A DNA stretch of 36,873 nucleotides, taken from contig DCAF01000045.1 of the NCBI GenBank assembly GCA_002311915.1, positions 8,240 to 45,112 of the forward strand, read 5' to 3'. Position 1 is the first letter of the stretch; each line of letters opens with the position of its first letter. Below, in pieces: positions 15,725 to 22,736 of this stretch. Source of the DNA: Sulfurovum sp. UBA1140. GTDB lineage: Bacteria > Campylobacterota > Campylobacteria > Campylobacterales > Sulfurovaceae. Position numbers and translations under genes: made by a program. Below the pieces are notes generated by a model. It saw only the letters and a list, made by a program, of their open reading frames with translations. It was not told the origin of the DNA and made no database searches.

Positions 15725-16705
15725 ATGAAAATAGAAGATTTATTAAATTTAACAGCAGGTAGAGTGGTGACCGAACCAACGGTAACCGCCATTAATTCGG
15801 TCAGTGTTTACCCTTCAAAAATAGATGAGGGTGACTTGTTTATCTCTAACAGTCAAGAGGATATTGAACGGGCGATACAAAATGGTGCTTATGGTATTAT
15901 TTTTTCGGATACCTCGATTAAGGTTACAGACCGTGAAGTGGCATGGATAGAGGTTAAAGATATTCAAAAAGCAGCCTTTAAACTGATTCGTTATGTCTTG
16001 ATTAGCCGAGAATCAAGTTTCTATCTTTATAATGAGCATGAGTTGTCCTTTTTAAAAATGGTGTTGACCCAAAAGAATAATTTAGAGATTTTACCCAACG
16101 ATTGGCGAAAGATGTTTGAGAAGATTTTAAACTCAACAGCCAAAATGTTTATTGGTACCGATGAACTGTTGATGAAGATGATAAAACCTGATGTCTCTAT
16201 TTTAAATAAAGAGGCAAGTTGTGAAATTATTACCGATACCCTTTTTAGAACCACTTTTAAAATTAATAGTTATATTTATCAAGAGAAAGAGATAGCCCCT
16301 TTCCATGTGGATTATCTGCAACGGGTGGTTGAGTTCTGTGATGAGCATTATCTTCCCTATGATTTAGATCGAATAAAGTACACCAAACATTTTGTTCCTG
16401 TTTTTATTGATGGTTTTTTACATGTAATGAATCCAAGTAAGAGTGATAAAGTGGCAATATTTACCGACAATTTAAAAGATATTTATAAATCCCGAGAGTA
16501 TGTACGTTATAACGGTGCATGGGTTAAAACGATTGTTTTGACTCCTCCTAAAACAAAAGTAGAGGGAGTAGATAGACCCAACTGGTACGAGAGTGTTGAT
16601 GAAGCCCGTGAAATTTTAAAGAATGCTTATTTTAATTATGCGTTTGTTTATGCTCTTGATAAAAAAATGTTGCCTAAGATTAAAGAGGAGTATTCTCTTT
16701 TTTAG
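15725..16705 (+). CDS. Conserved hypothetical protein with a Mur-ligase N-terminal-like region
   Basis: This 326-residue protein of unknown function follows metG. I recall a hypothetical gene at the same place in Helicobacter. Its first 95 residues (SVSVYPSKIDEGDLFISNSQ, then AIQNGAYGIIFSD and KAAFKLIRY) resemble the UDP-substrate-binding N-terminal domain of MurE/MurF ligases, where a D.R.v..GDLF..... signature is followed by A..nGA..ii. No ATP-binding GTNGKT loop or central Mur-ligase domain follows. The rest is unclassified and shows no signal peptide or membrane segment. It could bind UDP-MurNAc-like ligands or simply share the fold. It ends just before a palindromic intergenic element. 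Confidence 0.75.
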   Translation: MKIEDLLNLTAGRVVTEPTVTAINSVSVYPSKIDEGDLFISNSQEDIERAIQNGAYGIIFSDTSIKVTDREVAWIEVKDIQKAAFKLIRYVLISRESSFYLYNEHELSFLKMVLTQKNNLEILPNDWRKMFEKILNSTAKMFIGTDELLMKMIKPDVSILNKEASCEIITDTLFRTTFKINSYIYQEKEIAPFHVDYLQRVVEFCDEHYLPYDLDRIKYTKHFVPVFIDGFLHVMNPSKSDKVAIFTDNLKDIYKSREYVRYNGAWVKTIVLTPPKTKVEGVDRPNWYESVDEAREILKNAYFNYAFVYALDKKMLPKIKEEYSLF

Positions 16706-16713
16706 GAAATTTT

Positions 16714-16772
16714 GCTTTGGAAACGGAGCGTTTACGCCCGAACAACGGAGGCAAAGCCTTCCGATTCCAAGC
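16714..16772. repeat. 59-bp GC-rich palindromic intergenic element
   Basis: The element lies between two convergent genes in otherwise A/T-rich DNA. Outer arms GC-T-TTGGAA-A-CGGA (16714-16727) and TCCG-A-TTCCAA-GC (16760-16772) pair with one mismatch and one bulge. Inside are a small hairpin GCG-TTTA-CGC (16728-16737) and a second hairpin GGC-AAA-GCC (16750-16758). AACGGAG occurs twice, so the right arm can alternatively pair with CGGA at 16746-16749. It could act as a two-way transcription barrier, or be one copy of a dispersed REP-like repeat. No second copy exists in this window. There is no T-run, so it is not a standard terminator. Confidence 0.65.
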
Positions 16773-16787
16773 TGTAGAAGATATTTA

Positions 16788-18599
16788 TCAAAAATATAGA
16801 AACCAAGAGAACATCATCTGTTCTTTCTCTTCTATTTTTTTATAACGTAAATGAATGGCAGACTCTTTTGTAACATTATAGGTTATAAAAGGTTCTATAG
16901 TCTCAATTGCCAAATACTCCTTCTCTTTAAACCACTCTTTTTTACTTAATATCCCAAATTTAACGCCAGATGATGGGTTGTAAATAAGCCCTAAATTGGC
17001 AGAGAGACTCTGTTTTATTGACTCTTTGTAATAGAGGGTTGGGGTGAGTGTTGCATAACCAAAAATCTTATCATTGCCCAACGCAATACCTCCTCCTGCT
17101 TGAAGATAGGCATTGAGCTCATTATTAAAAACTCTTTTCCCCCCAACCGATACTTGCCAAGAGATGGGTTTAAAGATAGCGTCTTGTAGGGCATAGGAGC
17201 GAATATCTAGTATATTTATCTCTTGTAGTGTGAGTTTATTGTTCTTGTAGTCTATGGCTGTATCAAAAAAGTTGATGTATGCCCCAGAGATGTACCCTGC
17301 TTCGTTATCATAAATATCGTGATAAGCTATCTTGGCTCTAGCAGAGAGTTTTCCACTATTATGGGCAGTAAACGTTATTTTACTAGAGGGGTGTCCCTCT
17401 TTGGGGGGAGTGGCTCTTTTAATAGGGGCATGTTCTATTTTTCCTAATTGACTTCGCTCTTTAAGAACTCTAATAAAATGATTAAGATATGTTTTTTTAT
17501 CTATCTCATTATGGCTATGTCGAATCTGAAGTAGATGGATTGCCAACTCCAAAGCATCTGCTTTTTGGGCTTTAGAAAGATGCTCTATATGGCTACTGTT
17601 ATAGTCCAAGCTTTTGGCAAAGTTGATGGCTTTTGGAATATCTTCAATCGCTTTGGCTGTTTGTAAAATCTTTTTACGTTTAGAGGGGCGATAGAGGGTC
17701 TTTTGAATTAATCCTGCACGCTCTACGGCTCTAAGTGTGTCAATGGGAATGGCTTTAAAATTAAATTTATCGGTTAATCCACCATTCTGTTTTGCCACCT
17801 CAATAAGCCATAACAGATTGTAAGAGCAGTTCTCTTCTAAAAAAAAATAGTCTGCATAAAAATGACGAATCTCAAAGATATGCAGTATCATTCTATCAAT
17901 CTCCTCTTGGCTAAGTTTCAGAGGATACTCCCATACATCTCGCTGTTCTAAATCACTGTACTCTTTAAGTTTTTTAGAGTAGGGTTCAATAGAGTATCTG
18001 CCTTTGTAGCCTCCAAATAGCCCTTGATAGGCGTAGACAAAACCATTATCTTCATCGGTTTGGGCAGCATAATTAACAGCATATGAGAGCAAGGGAGTGG
18101 TTGTATCGCTATCAATTCGTAGAAAAGTATGACCAAAAGCAGAAGCAGGGGAGTTGATATGAGCAGAGGCAAGAATGAGCGTTATCTGTTTGGCATTAAG
18201 TACCTTTAACTCTTGTTGCATGGCATGACATTGTGGAATTTTAATCATCTTTTTTAGTTCAGGTAGCTGTTCTAAAATCCACATTGAACGAGAAGGGTAA
18301 CGGCATAGGGTACTGTTTTCATCATCACTGCTGTCGTTGAGCAGTTTTTGTATGGTAGCTTTAAGTTCACTTTTTAAATTGCTTTTACCCTCGGTCGAAA
18401 AAAAGAATTTTGGGTCATCTATCTCACTTTTACCCTCTTTAAAATGTAAAATTCTCTGCCACTGTTTGGAATTATAAAGTTGTTGTTTTTCGATTTTATC
18501 GGATAGAGTGTTGGGCAGAGTCTGAGCAAAAAGAGGAGTAAAAAAGAGTAACAGTACAAAAAGAAGTTTGAATGCTTTTTTTTGTACCACGGTTAGCAT
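16788..18599 (-). CDS. Exported DUF4105 (Lnb N-terminal-like) protein
   Basis: This exported protein has 603 residues with an N-terminal signal peptide (hydrophobic about 10-24, ending LFAQ). Residues about 130-290 form a DUF4105-type domain with INSPASAFGHTFLRID (His157) and EENCSYNLL (Cys258). That region is related to the N-terminal domain of lacto-N-biosidase and has NlpC/P60-like Cys/His residues. From about 410 onward the sequence alternates short beta strands (TFTAHNSGKLSARAKIAY, LSANLGLIYN) as in an outer-membrane beta-structure. The enzymatic activity is unknown; a Cys/His amidase-like role is only an inference. The start is 10 bases after the DUF3015 gene, so the two are co-transcribed. 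Confidence 0.82.
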   Translation of the reverse strand: MLTVVQKKAFKLLFVLLLFFTPLFAQTLPNTLSDKIEKQQLYNSKQWQRILHFKEGKSEIDDPKFFFSTEGKSNLKSELKATIQKLLNDSSDDENSTLCRYPSRSMWILEQLPELKKMIKIPQCHAMQQELKVLNAKQITLILASAHINSPASAFGHTFLRIDSDTTTPLLSYAVNYAAQTDEDNGFVYAYQGLFGGYKGRYSIEPYSKKLKEYSDLEQRDVWEYPLKLSQEEIDRMILHIFEIRHFYADYFFLEENCSYNLLWLIEVAKQNGGLTDKFNFKAIPIDTLRAVERAGLIQKTLYRPSKRKKILQTAKAIEDIPKAINFAKSLDYNSSHIEHLSKAQKADALELAIHLLQIRHSHNEIDKKTYLNHFIRVLKERSQLGKIEHAPIKRATPPKEGHPSSKITFTAHNSGKLSARAKIAYHDIYDNEAGYISGAYINFFDTAIDYKNNKLTLQEINILDIRSYALQDAIFKPISWQVSVGGKRVFNNELNAYLQAGGGIALGNDKIFGYATLTPTLYYKESIKQSLSANLGLIYNPSSGVKFGILSKKEWFKEKEYLAIETIEPFITYNVTKESAIHLRYKKIEEKEQMMFSWFLYF

Positions 18600-18609
18600 T
18601 GAGTATAAT

Positions 18610-19053
18610 TTAACTGGCTATAGTAACAATATTGTCAATCACTTGTGCAGAGGTAACATCACTACTGCTGTAGATGGTTGCAAAGTTATTTTGAAGTGTT
18701 GCTTTAAATGCAGTCTTATCTTGAACATTAAGAAGAGTTGCCAAGGTATCAATTGATTCACCTTCTCCATTTGAGATGTCAACGGCTAATGAATCCATAT
18801 TGTTTGCTACAAAGGTATTAACTTTTTCATTCGATACAATTTTAGAAGGTTTTGCACAACCTGATGTTCCTGAAGTGATACCAAATGTTTGGTTTCCTGA
18901 AGTACCATTGGTGGTTGCTGCAAAAATTTGCATAAGCACTGAATCTTGACTTTTAATAATTTGACTACCCAAACCACACCCTGTATTTGGATTGGCAAAA
19001 GAGACGGTTGTTAAAAGAGCAATTGAGGCAGAGATAAGTAAAAGTTTTTTCAT
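18610..19053 (-). CDS. DUF3015 family exported protein
   Basis: The product has 147 residues. A clear signal peptide (1-20, ending SFA) is followed by NPNTGCGLGSQIIK and AATTNGTSGNQTFGITSGTSGC, which is the DUF3015 pattern with two conserved cysteines likely to form a disulfide in the periplasm. The family is uncharacterised. AAGGA at 19061-19065 is placed seven bases before the ATG. The adjacent DUF4105 gene is 10 bases downstream on the same strand. I recall DUF3015 and DUF4105 genes as frequent neighbours in Proteobacteria, which suggests a shared envelope function. Confidence 0.85.
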   Translation of the reverse strand: MKKLLLISASIALLTTVSFANPNTGCGLGSQIIKSQDSVLMQIFAATTNGTSGNQTFGITSGTSGCAKPSKIVSNEKVNTFVANNMDSLAVDISNGEGESIDTLATLLNVQDKTAFKATLQNNFATIYSSSDVTSAQVIDNIVTIAS

Positions 19054-19083
19054 AATTAAATCCTTAAATTAATGTGAAGTGTT

Positions 19084-19089
19084 ATTATA
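19084..19089 (-). promoter_or_regulatory. -10 box of the DUF3015-DUF4105 operon
   Basis: TATAAT on the minus strand lies 31 bases upstream of the DUF3015 start codon and downstream of the putative yebC terminator. It would therefore give the pair its own transcript. No good -35 is visible. Confidence 0.45.
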
Positions 19090-19102
19090 TCACACCTAAA
19101 TT

Positions 19103-19126
19103 AAAAGCACACATAAAGCGTGTTTA
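19103..19126 (-). terminator. Possible terminator downstream of yebC
   Basis: Read on the minus strand just after the yebC stop, CACGC-TTTAT-GTGTG forms a five-base-pair stem, extended by flanking A:T pairs past one mismatch. A CTTTTAATTT tail follows. The stem is short, so termination may be partial. Confidence 0.4.
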
Positions 19127-19130
19127 ATAG

Positions 19131-19868
19131 TTAATTTACATTAGTATAAACAGCCTGAACATCTTCATCATCTTCAAGCTTTTCAATAAGTACATCTACC
19201 TCTTCGAGTTGCTCATCGGTAAGCTCAATTGCTGTATTGGCAATATATTGATGCTCCCCTTTGGTTACTTCTATCTTCATCTCTTCAAGTGCTTTCGAGA
19301 GGTCTCCAAATGCTGAAAACTCACCAAAGATTCTTAAAATAGCTTTATCATCTGCATTCTCTTGTGGCTCAATGTCCTCTTCTATCTCTTCTAAACCTGC
19401 ATCAATAAGTTCAAGTTCAAGCTCTTCTATGTCCATATCTTCTGTTTTATCAAAAGTAAATACTGATTTTCTACTGAACATAAAGTTTAGAGAGCCTGAG
19501 GTCAACATTTCTGCTCTGTTTCGTGTCAACACTGCTTTGACATTGGCAACGGTTCGTGTTCCATTATCGGTAGCACAATCAATAATAAATTGAGTCCCAT
19601 AAGGTCCTTTGGCTTCATAGTGCATCTCTTTAATATCAGCAGAGTCTTTTCCCAAAGCCCTCTTAATCGCTGCTTCAATATTATGCTTGGGCATGTTTTG
19701 AGCTTTTGCTGTTAAGATAGCAGTTCTAAGTCTAGGGTTCATATCAGGGTCAGGAACTCCTGCCTTGGCTGCCATAGTGATGACTTTTCCTAATTTTGGA
19801 AAGACTTTTGACATTGTCCCCCATCGTTTCATTTTCGCTGCTTTTCGGTATTCAAACGCTCTACCCAT
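19131..19868 (-). CDS. yebC: YebC/PmpR family (TACO1-like) regulator / translation factor
   Basis: The 245-residue protein shows the full YebC pattern: N-terminal MGRAFEYRKAAKMKRW with GKVITMAAKAGVPDPDMNPRLR, then YEAKGPYGTQFIIDCATDN, and the acidic C-terminal lobe with DVLIEKLEDDEDVQAVYTN. YebC proteins were annotated as transcriptional regulators. Related members and the mitochondrial TACO1 help ribosomes through difficult (for example proline-rich) sequences, so the precise role here is open. It has its own -10 box and an AAGGA ribosome binding site six bases before the ATG. Confidence 0.94.
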   Translation of the reverse strand: MGRAFEYRKAAKMKRWGTMSKVFPKLGKVITMAAKAGVPDPDMNPRLRTAILTAKAQNMPKHNIEAAIKRALGKDSADIKEMHYEAKGPYGTQFIIDCATDNGTRTVANVKAVLTRNRAEMLTSGSLNFMFSRKSVFTFDKTEDMDIEELELELIDAGLEEIEEDIEPQENADDKAILRIFGEFSAFGDLSKALEEMKIEVTKGEHQYIANTAIELTDEQLEEVDVLIEKLEDDEDVQAVYTNVN

Positions 19869-19898
19869 AGTAATTCCTTCTTGTTTCTTATTGGTAGA

Positions 19899-19904
19899 AT
19901 TATA
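19899..19904 (-). promoter_or_regulatory. -10 box of the yebC promoter
   Basis: Perfect TATAAT on the minus strand, 30 bases upstream of the yebC ATG. The -35 region has no recognisable match. The rest of the interval up to 20021 is featureless A/T-rich DNA. Confidence 0.5.
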
Positions 19905-20021
19905 TCTCGTCGTGTTTAAATATGGCTTGATGAGAATTTTAATATAAAATAATAGAAATAAACTTTAATTTAAATTTATTAAAAATTATAAAATTATTGT
20001 TTATGCCGATTTCCATTTTAC

Positions 20022-20042
20022 GGTGTTTTCGGGGGAAACACC
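20022..20042 (-). other. Stem-loop directly after the CoA-binding-protein stop codon
   Basis: GGTGTTTTC (20022-20030) and GGAAACACC (20034-20042) form a nine-pair stem with one G:T and a three-base loop in the plus-strand reading. In the minus-strand transcript the seven outer pairs hold. The stem abuts the stop codon of the CoA-binding protein (20043-20045) with no spacer. There is no downstream T-run, so it looks more like a 3'-end stabiliser or Rho-assisted end than an intrinsic terminator. Confidence 0.5.
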
Positions 20043-20474
20043 CTACAAAAATATGGCCTTATGCTCCACCATAGCACAATAGTTCTGTACCACATCTATT
20101 CCATTATCTTTAGCCTTTTGGGCTGCTTCATTGTTGATAATTTCTAGTTGTGTCCATAAGACTTTGATATCACCTCGTTTGATACAGGCATCAGCCACGG
20201 CAGAGACTACAGCAGGTTTTCTAAAGACCACGACCATATCTACAGGTCTGTCTATCTCAAGCAGTGATTTGTAGACTTTTTTACCTAAAATTTCTTCCTC
20301 TTTTGGATAAACAGGAATCATGTCGTAGCCCACTTCTCCTAGGTATTTTGCCACACGGTGACTGGCTTTTTCGGGTTTAGGGGAGCATCCGATAACGGCG
20401 ATGGTTTTACAGGTTTCAAAATATTGTTTCATCTCTTCTATATTGCTGTTGACTCTTGGTAGTTCGCATTCCAT
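20043..20474 (-). CDS. CoA-binding (CoA_binding_2, YccU-like) Rossmann-fold protein
   Basis: This small cytosolic protein of 143 residues has the succinyl-CoA-synthetase-alpha-like nucleotide-binding fold. KTIAVIGCSPKPEKASHRVAKYL (about residues 23-45) is the glycine-containing phosphate loop, followed by IPVYPKEEEILGKKVYKSL and MVVVFRKPAVV, typical of the CoA_binding_2 family. Its physiological role is unknown. The frame ends directly at a strong hairpin. AAAGGA lies nine bases upstream of the ATG. It is divergent from ilvA with overlapping promoter elements. Confidence 0.88.
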   Translation of the reverse strand: MECELPRVNSNIEEMKQYFETCKTIAVIGCSPKPEKASHRVAKYLGEVGYDMIPVYPKEEEILGKKVYKSLLEIDRPVDMVVVFRKPAVVSAVADACIKRGDIKVLWTQLEIINNEAAQKAKDNGIDVVQNYCAMVEHKAIFL

Positions 20475-20490
20475 AATTTTATCCTTTTTG

Positions 20491-20512
20491 ATTATAATTC
20501 TGTCAATATAAT
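20491..20512. promoter_or_regulatory. Back-to-back -10 boxes between the CoA-binding gene and ilvA
   Basis: The 53-base divergent gap contains TATAAT on the minus strand (20496 to 20491, toward the CoA-binding gene) and TATAAT on the plus strand (20507-20512, toward ilvA). The two boxes are only ten bases apart, so polymerase binding in the two directions should be mutually exclusive. Neither has a convincing -35. Confidence 0.5.
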
Positions 20513-20527
20513 ATCTAGGAATAATTA

Positions 20528-21739
20528 ATGTTAGATTTAAAATCTATAGAACAAGCAAGTAAAAGATTAGAGGGTGTAGCACATCGTACCCCTTTCTCTT
20601 ATGCTCCGATACTTAGTGAAATGAGTGGGTATGAGGTTTATCTTAAAAAAGAGAACCTTCAACGAACAGGGGCGTTTAAACTTCGTGGGGCATTTAATAA
20701 GATTGCTTCTTTGGTTGAAGAGGGTAAAAAGGGTGGAGTGGTGGCTGCTTCAGCTGGTAATCATGCCCAAGGAGTGGCATTTTCAGCCAAACAGTTTGGG
20801 ATAGAGGCAACAATTATAATGCCAGACTCTACACCTTTAACCAAGATACAAGGGGTGAAGGAGTTTGGAGCCAATGTTATTTTACAGGGAAGCAATTATG
20901 ATGAGGCATACGCCTATGCTACCGAGTATGCACATAAACATCAAAAAGAGTTTGTTCACCCTTTTACTGATGATGAGGTGATGTCGGGGCAAGGTACGGT
21001 GGCTTTAGAGATGTTAGAAGAGCAAGAGGATTTGGATGCGATTGTCGTTCCTGTGGGTGGTGGTGGACTTATTGCAGGAGTTGCTGTTGCAACCAAAGCT
21101 CTGAATTCAAATATTAAAGTTATAGGTATTGCATCAGTAGGTGCATCGGCGATGAAAAACTCTTATGATGCAAAAAAGGCACAATCAACCAAAAGTGTGC
21201 GAACCATTGCTGATGGGATTGCTGTTCGTGATGCTTCACCCATTACCTTGAAATATATCTTAGAATATGTAGATGCTTTAGAGCTGGTGTGTGAAGATGA
21301 GATAGCTGAAGGAATTCTATTTCTGCTTGAAAAACAAAAACTGTTGGTCGAGGGTGCAGGGGCTGTCGGGGTAGCTGGGTTGATACATAATAAATTTAAT
21401 CTACCAAAAGGTTCCAAGGTAGGGATTGTACTAAGTGGAGGAAACATTGATGTGACGATGCTCTCACTTATTATTGAAAAAGGGTTGGTCAAGAGTAGTA
21501 GAAAGATGAAACTCTCGGTGGTGATGATAGACAAACCTGGTTCACTCATGTACTTTACAGAACTACTTACCACGGTGGGAGCCAATATTGTACAGATTGG
21601 TTATGACCGAACTTCGATTGATTTGGAGTTTGGGGATGCAGTAGTTTCAGTTGATTTAGAGACCAAAGGGGTTGAGCATCAAGATGAGGTTCGAGAAGCA
21701 TTAAATAGAGATGGATTTAAATTTAAGGAGTTACATTAA
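20528..21739 (+). CDS. ilvA: Threonine ammonia-lyase (threonine deaminase)
   Basis: This PLP enzyme converts threonine to 2-oxobutanoate, the entry step of isoleucine synthesis. It has 403 residues. The PLP lysine is Lys51 in GAFKLRGAFNKIA, the phosphate-binding SAGNHAQGVAF follows, and the glycine loop PVGGGGLIAG lies near residue 180. A single ACT-like regulatory domain starts at about residue 325 (KLSVVMIDKPGSLMYFTELL), as in the roughly 400-residue form rather than the 514-residue E. coli IlvA with two ACT-like repeats. The next gene begins one base after its stop, so ilvA is co-transcribed with the ppx-like gene. ilvB-ilvH follow 1 kb downstream. Confidence 0.94.
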   Translation: MLDLKSIEQASKRLEGVAHRTPFSYAPILSEMSGYEVYLKKENLQRTGAFKLRGAFNKIASLVEEGKKGGVVAASAGNHAQGVAFSAKQFGIEATIIMPDSTPLTKIQGVKEFGANVILQGSNYDEAYAYATEYAHKHQKEFVHPFTDDEVMSGQGTVALEMLEEQEDLDAIVVPVGGGGLIAGVAVATKALNSNIKVIGIASVGASAMKNSYDAKKAQSTKSVRTIADGIAVRDASPITLKYILEYVDALELVCEDEIAEGILFLLEKQKLLVEGAGAVGVAGLIHNKFNLPKGSKVGIVLSGGNIDVTMLSLIIEKGLVKSSRKMKLSVVMIDKPGSLMYFTELLTTVGANIVQIGYDRTSIDLEFGDAVVSVDLETKGVEHQDEVREALNRDGFKFKELH

Positions 21740-21740
21740 A

Positions 21741-22661
21741 ATGAGTAAAAAAATAATTGCTATAGATTTGGGTTCAAACAGTATGCGTTTTCTAAAGATG
21801 GACTGCCAGAGTAAAAAGGCTCTTGGTGAGTTTCATAAGATGGTGAAAACGGCTGCTGGTTTGGCGACCACGGGTATGATTAGTTCGGGAGCTATAGAGC
21901 GAATTATTTTGGCTATAAATGAAGCAAAAGAGCAGATAGATTTTACAGACAGTACCATAAAAGCAGTAACGACAGAAGCGATACGCCAAGCAATAAACGG
22001 GCAAGAAGTATTGGACAGTATTGAAGAGAAGACGGGAATTAAATTTAATATTATTGACGGTAATGATGAAGCCAAGTATGCGTTAATTGCTGTAAAGCGT
22101 CGTTTAGAGCTTTTAGGAGATGCACCAGAGAGTTTTATGCTCGCAGATATTGGTGGAGCCTCTATTGAGTTGGTGTTTCATTATCAAGATAAGACCATTG
22201 CTAAAAGTTTTAAGGTAGGAATTGTAACTTTAACACAAAGCTTTAAGAGTTTGGGAGCGATTGCCAATGCGATACCTGCGGTGATGAATGATTTAAAACT
22301 CTTTTGTGATGAGGTTTATGCCAAACATGGAAAAGTAGAGATATTTATTGCCACAGCAGGAACACCCACCACCATTGCTTCGATGAAACTTGGATTGACG
22401 ACTAAAACGTATGATGCCAATCTGATTCATGGTGTTGTGTTGAGTCGAAAAGATTTAATAACCCAGTTAGAGGCTCTTTTAATCATGCCACTAAGACAAC
22501 GAGAAGAGACGGTCGGAGTAGGGCGTTCAGACTTAATTGCTTCAGGGGCTCTATTATATGAAGAGCTTTATAATATTGGTGGTTTTTCTCACTCGATGGT
22601 CGTAGATGATGGGGTGAGAGAGGGTGTAGCTTATGAAGAATGTAGACTTAGTCAAAATTAG
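21741..22661 (+). CDS. Ppx/GppA family phosphatase, short form
   Basis: This ASKHA-fold exopolyphosphatase/guanosine-pentaphosphatase-like protein has 306 residues. The start is ATG 21741, preceded by AAGGAG at 21725-21730. Motifs are AIDLGSNSMRF (phosphate 1), ADIGGASIELVF (phosphate 2), ATAGTPTTIASM and VVDDGVREG (adenosine side). The C-terminal HD-like and helical domains of the 500-residue E. coli Ppx/GppA are missing, as in other short Ppx proteins. It may act on polyphosphate or pppGpp; the sequence does not decide which. Linkage to ilvA could tie a stringent-response enzyme to amino-acid synthesis, but this is inference. Confidence 0.9.
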   Translation: MSKKIIAIDLGSNSMRFLKMDCQSKKALGEFHKMVKTAAGLATTGMISSGAIERIILAINEAKEQIDFTDSTIKAVTTEAIRQAINGQEVLDSIEEKTGIKFNIIDGNDEAKYALIAVKRRLELLGDAPESFMLADIGGASIELVFHYQDKTIAKSFKVGIVTLTQSFKSLGAIANAIPAVMNDLKLFCDEVYAKHGKVEIFIATAGTPTTIASMKLGLTTKTYDANLIHGVVLSRKDLITQLEALLIMPLRQREETVGVGRSDLIASGALLYEELYNIGGFSHSMVVDDGVREGVAYEECRLSQN

Positions 22662-22736
22662 GTAAATCATTTTCAGATAATTTTTATCCTCTTTTAGATA
22701 AAATCACCAAAATTTACAACGATTGGAGCCATATTC

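Noticed and set aside
16714..16772. Integron attC site or tRNA gene in the GC-rich element
   Set aside because: It lacks GTTRRRY/RYYYAAC core sites in the right places, and is too short and wrongly arranged for a tRNA.
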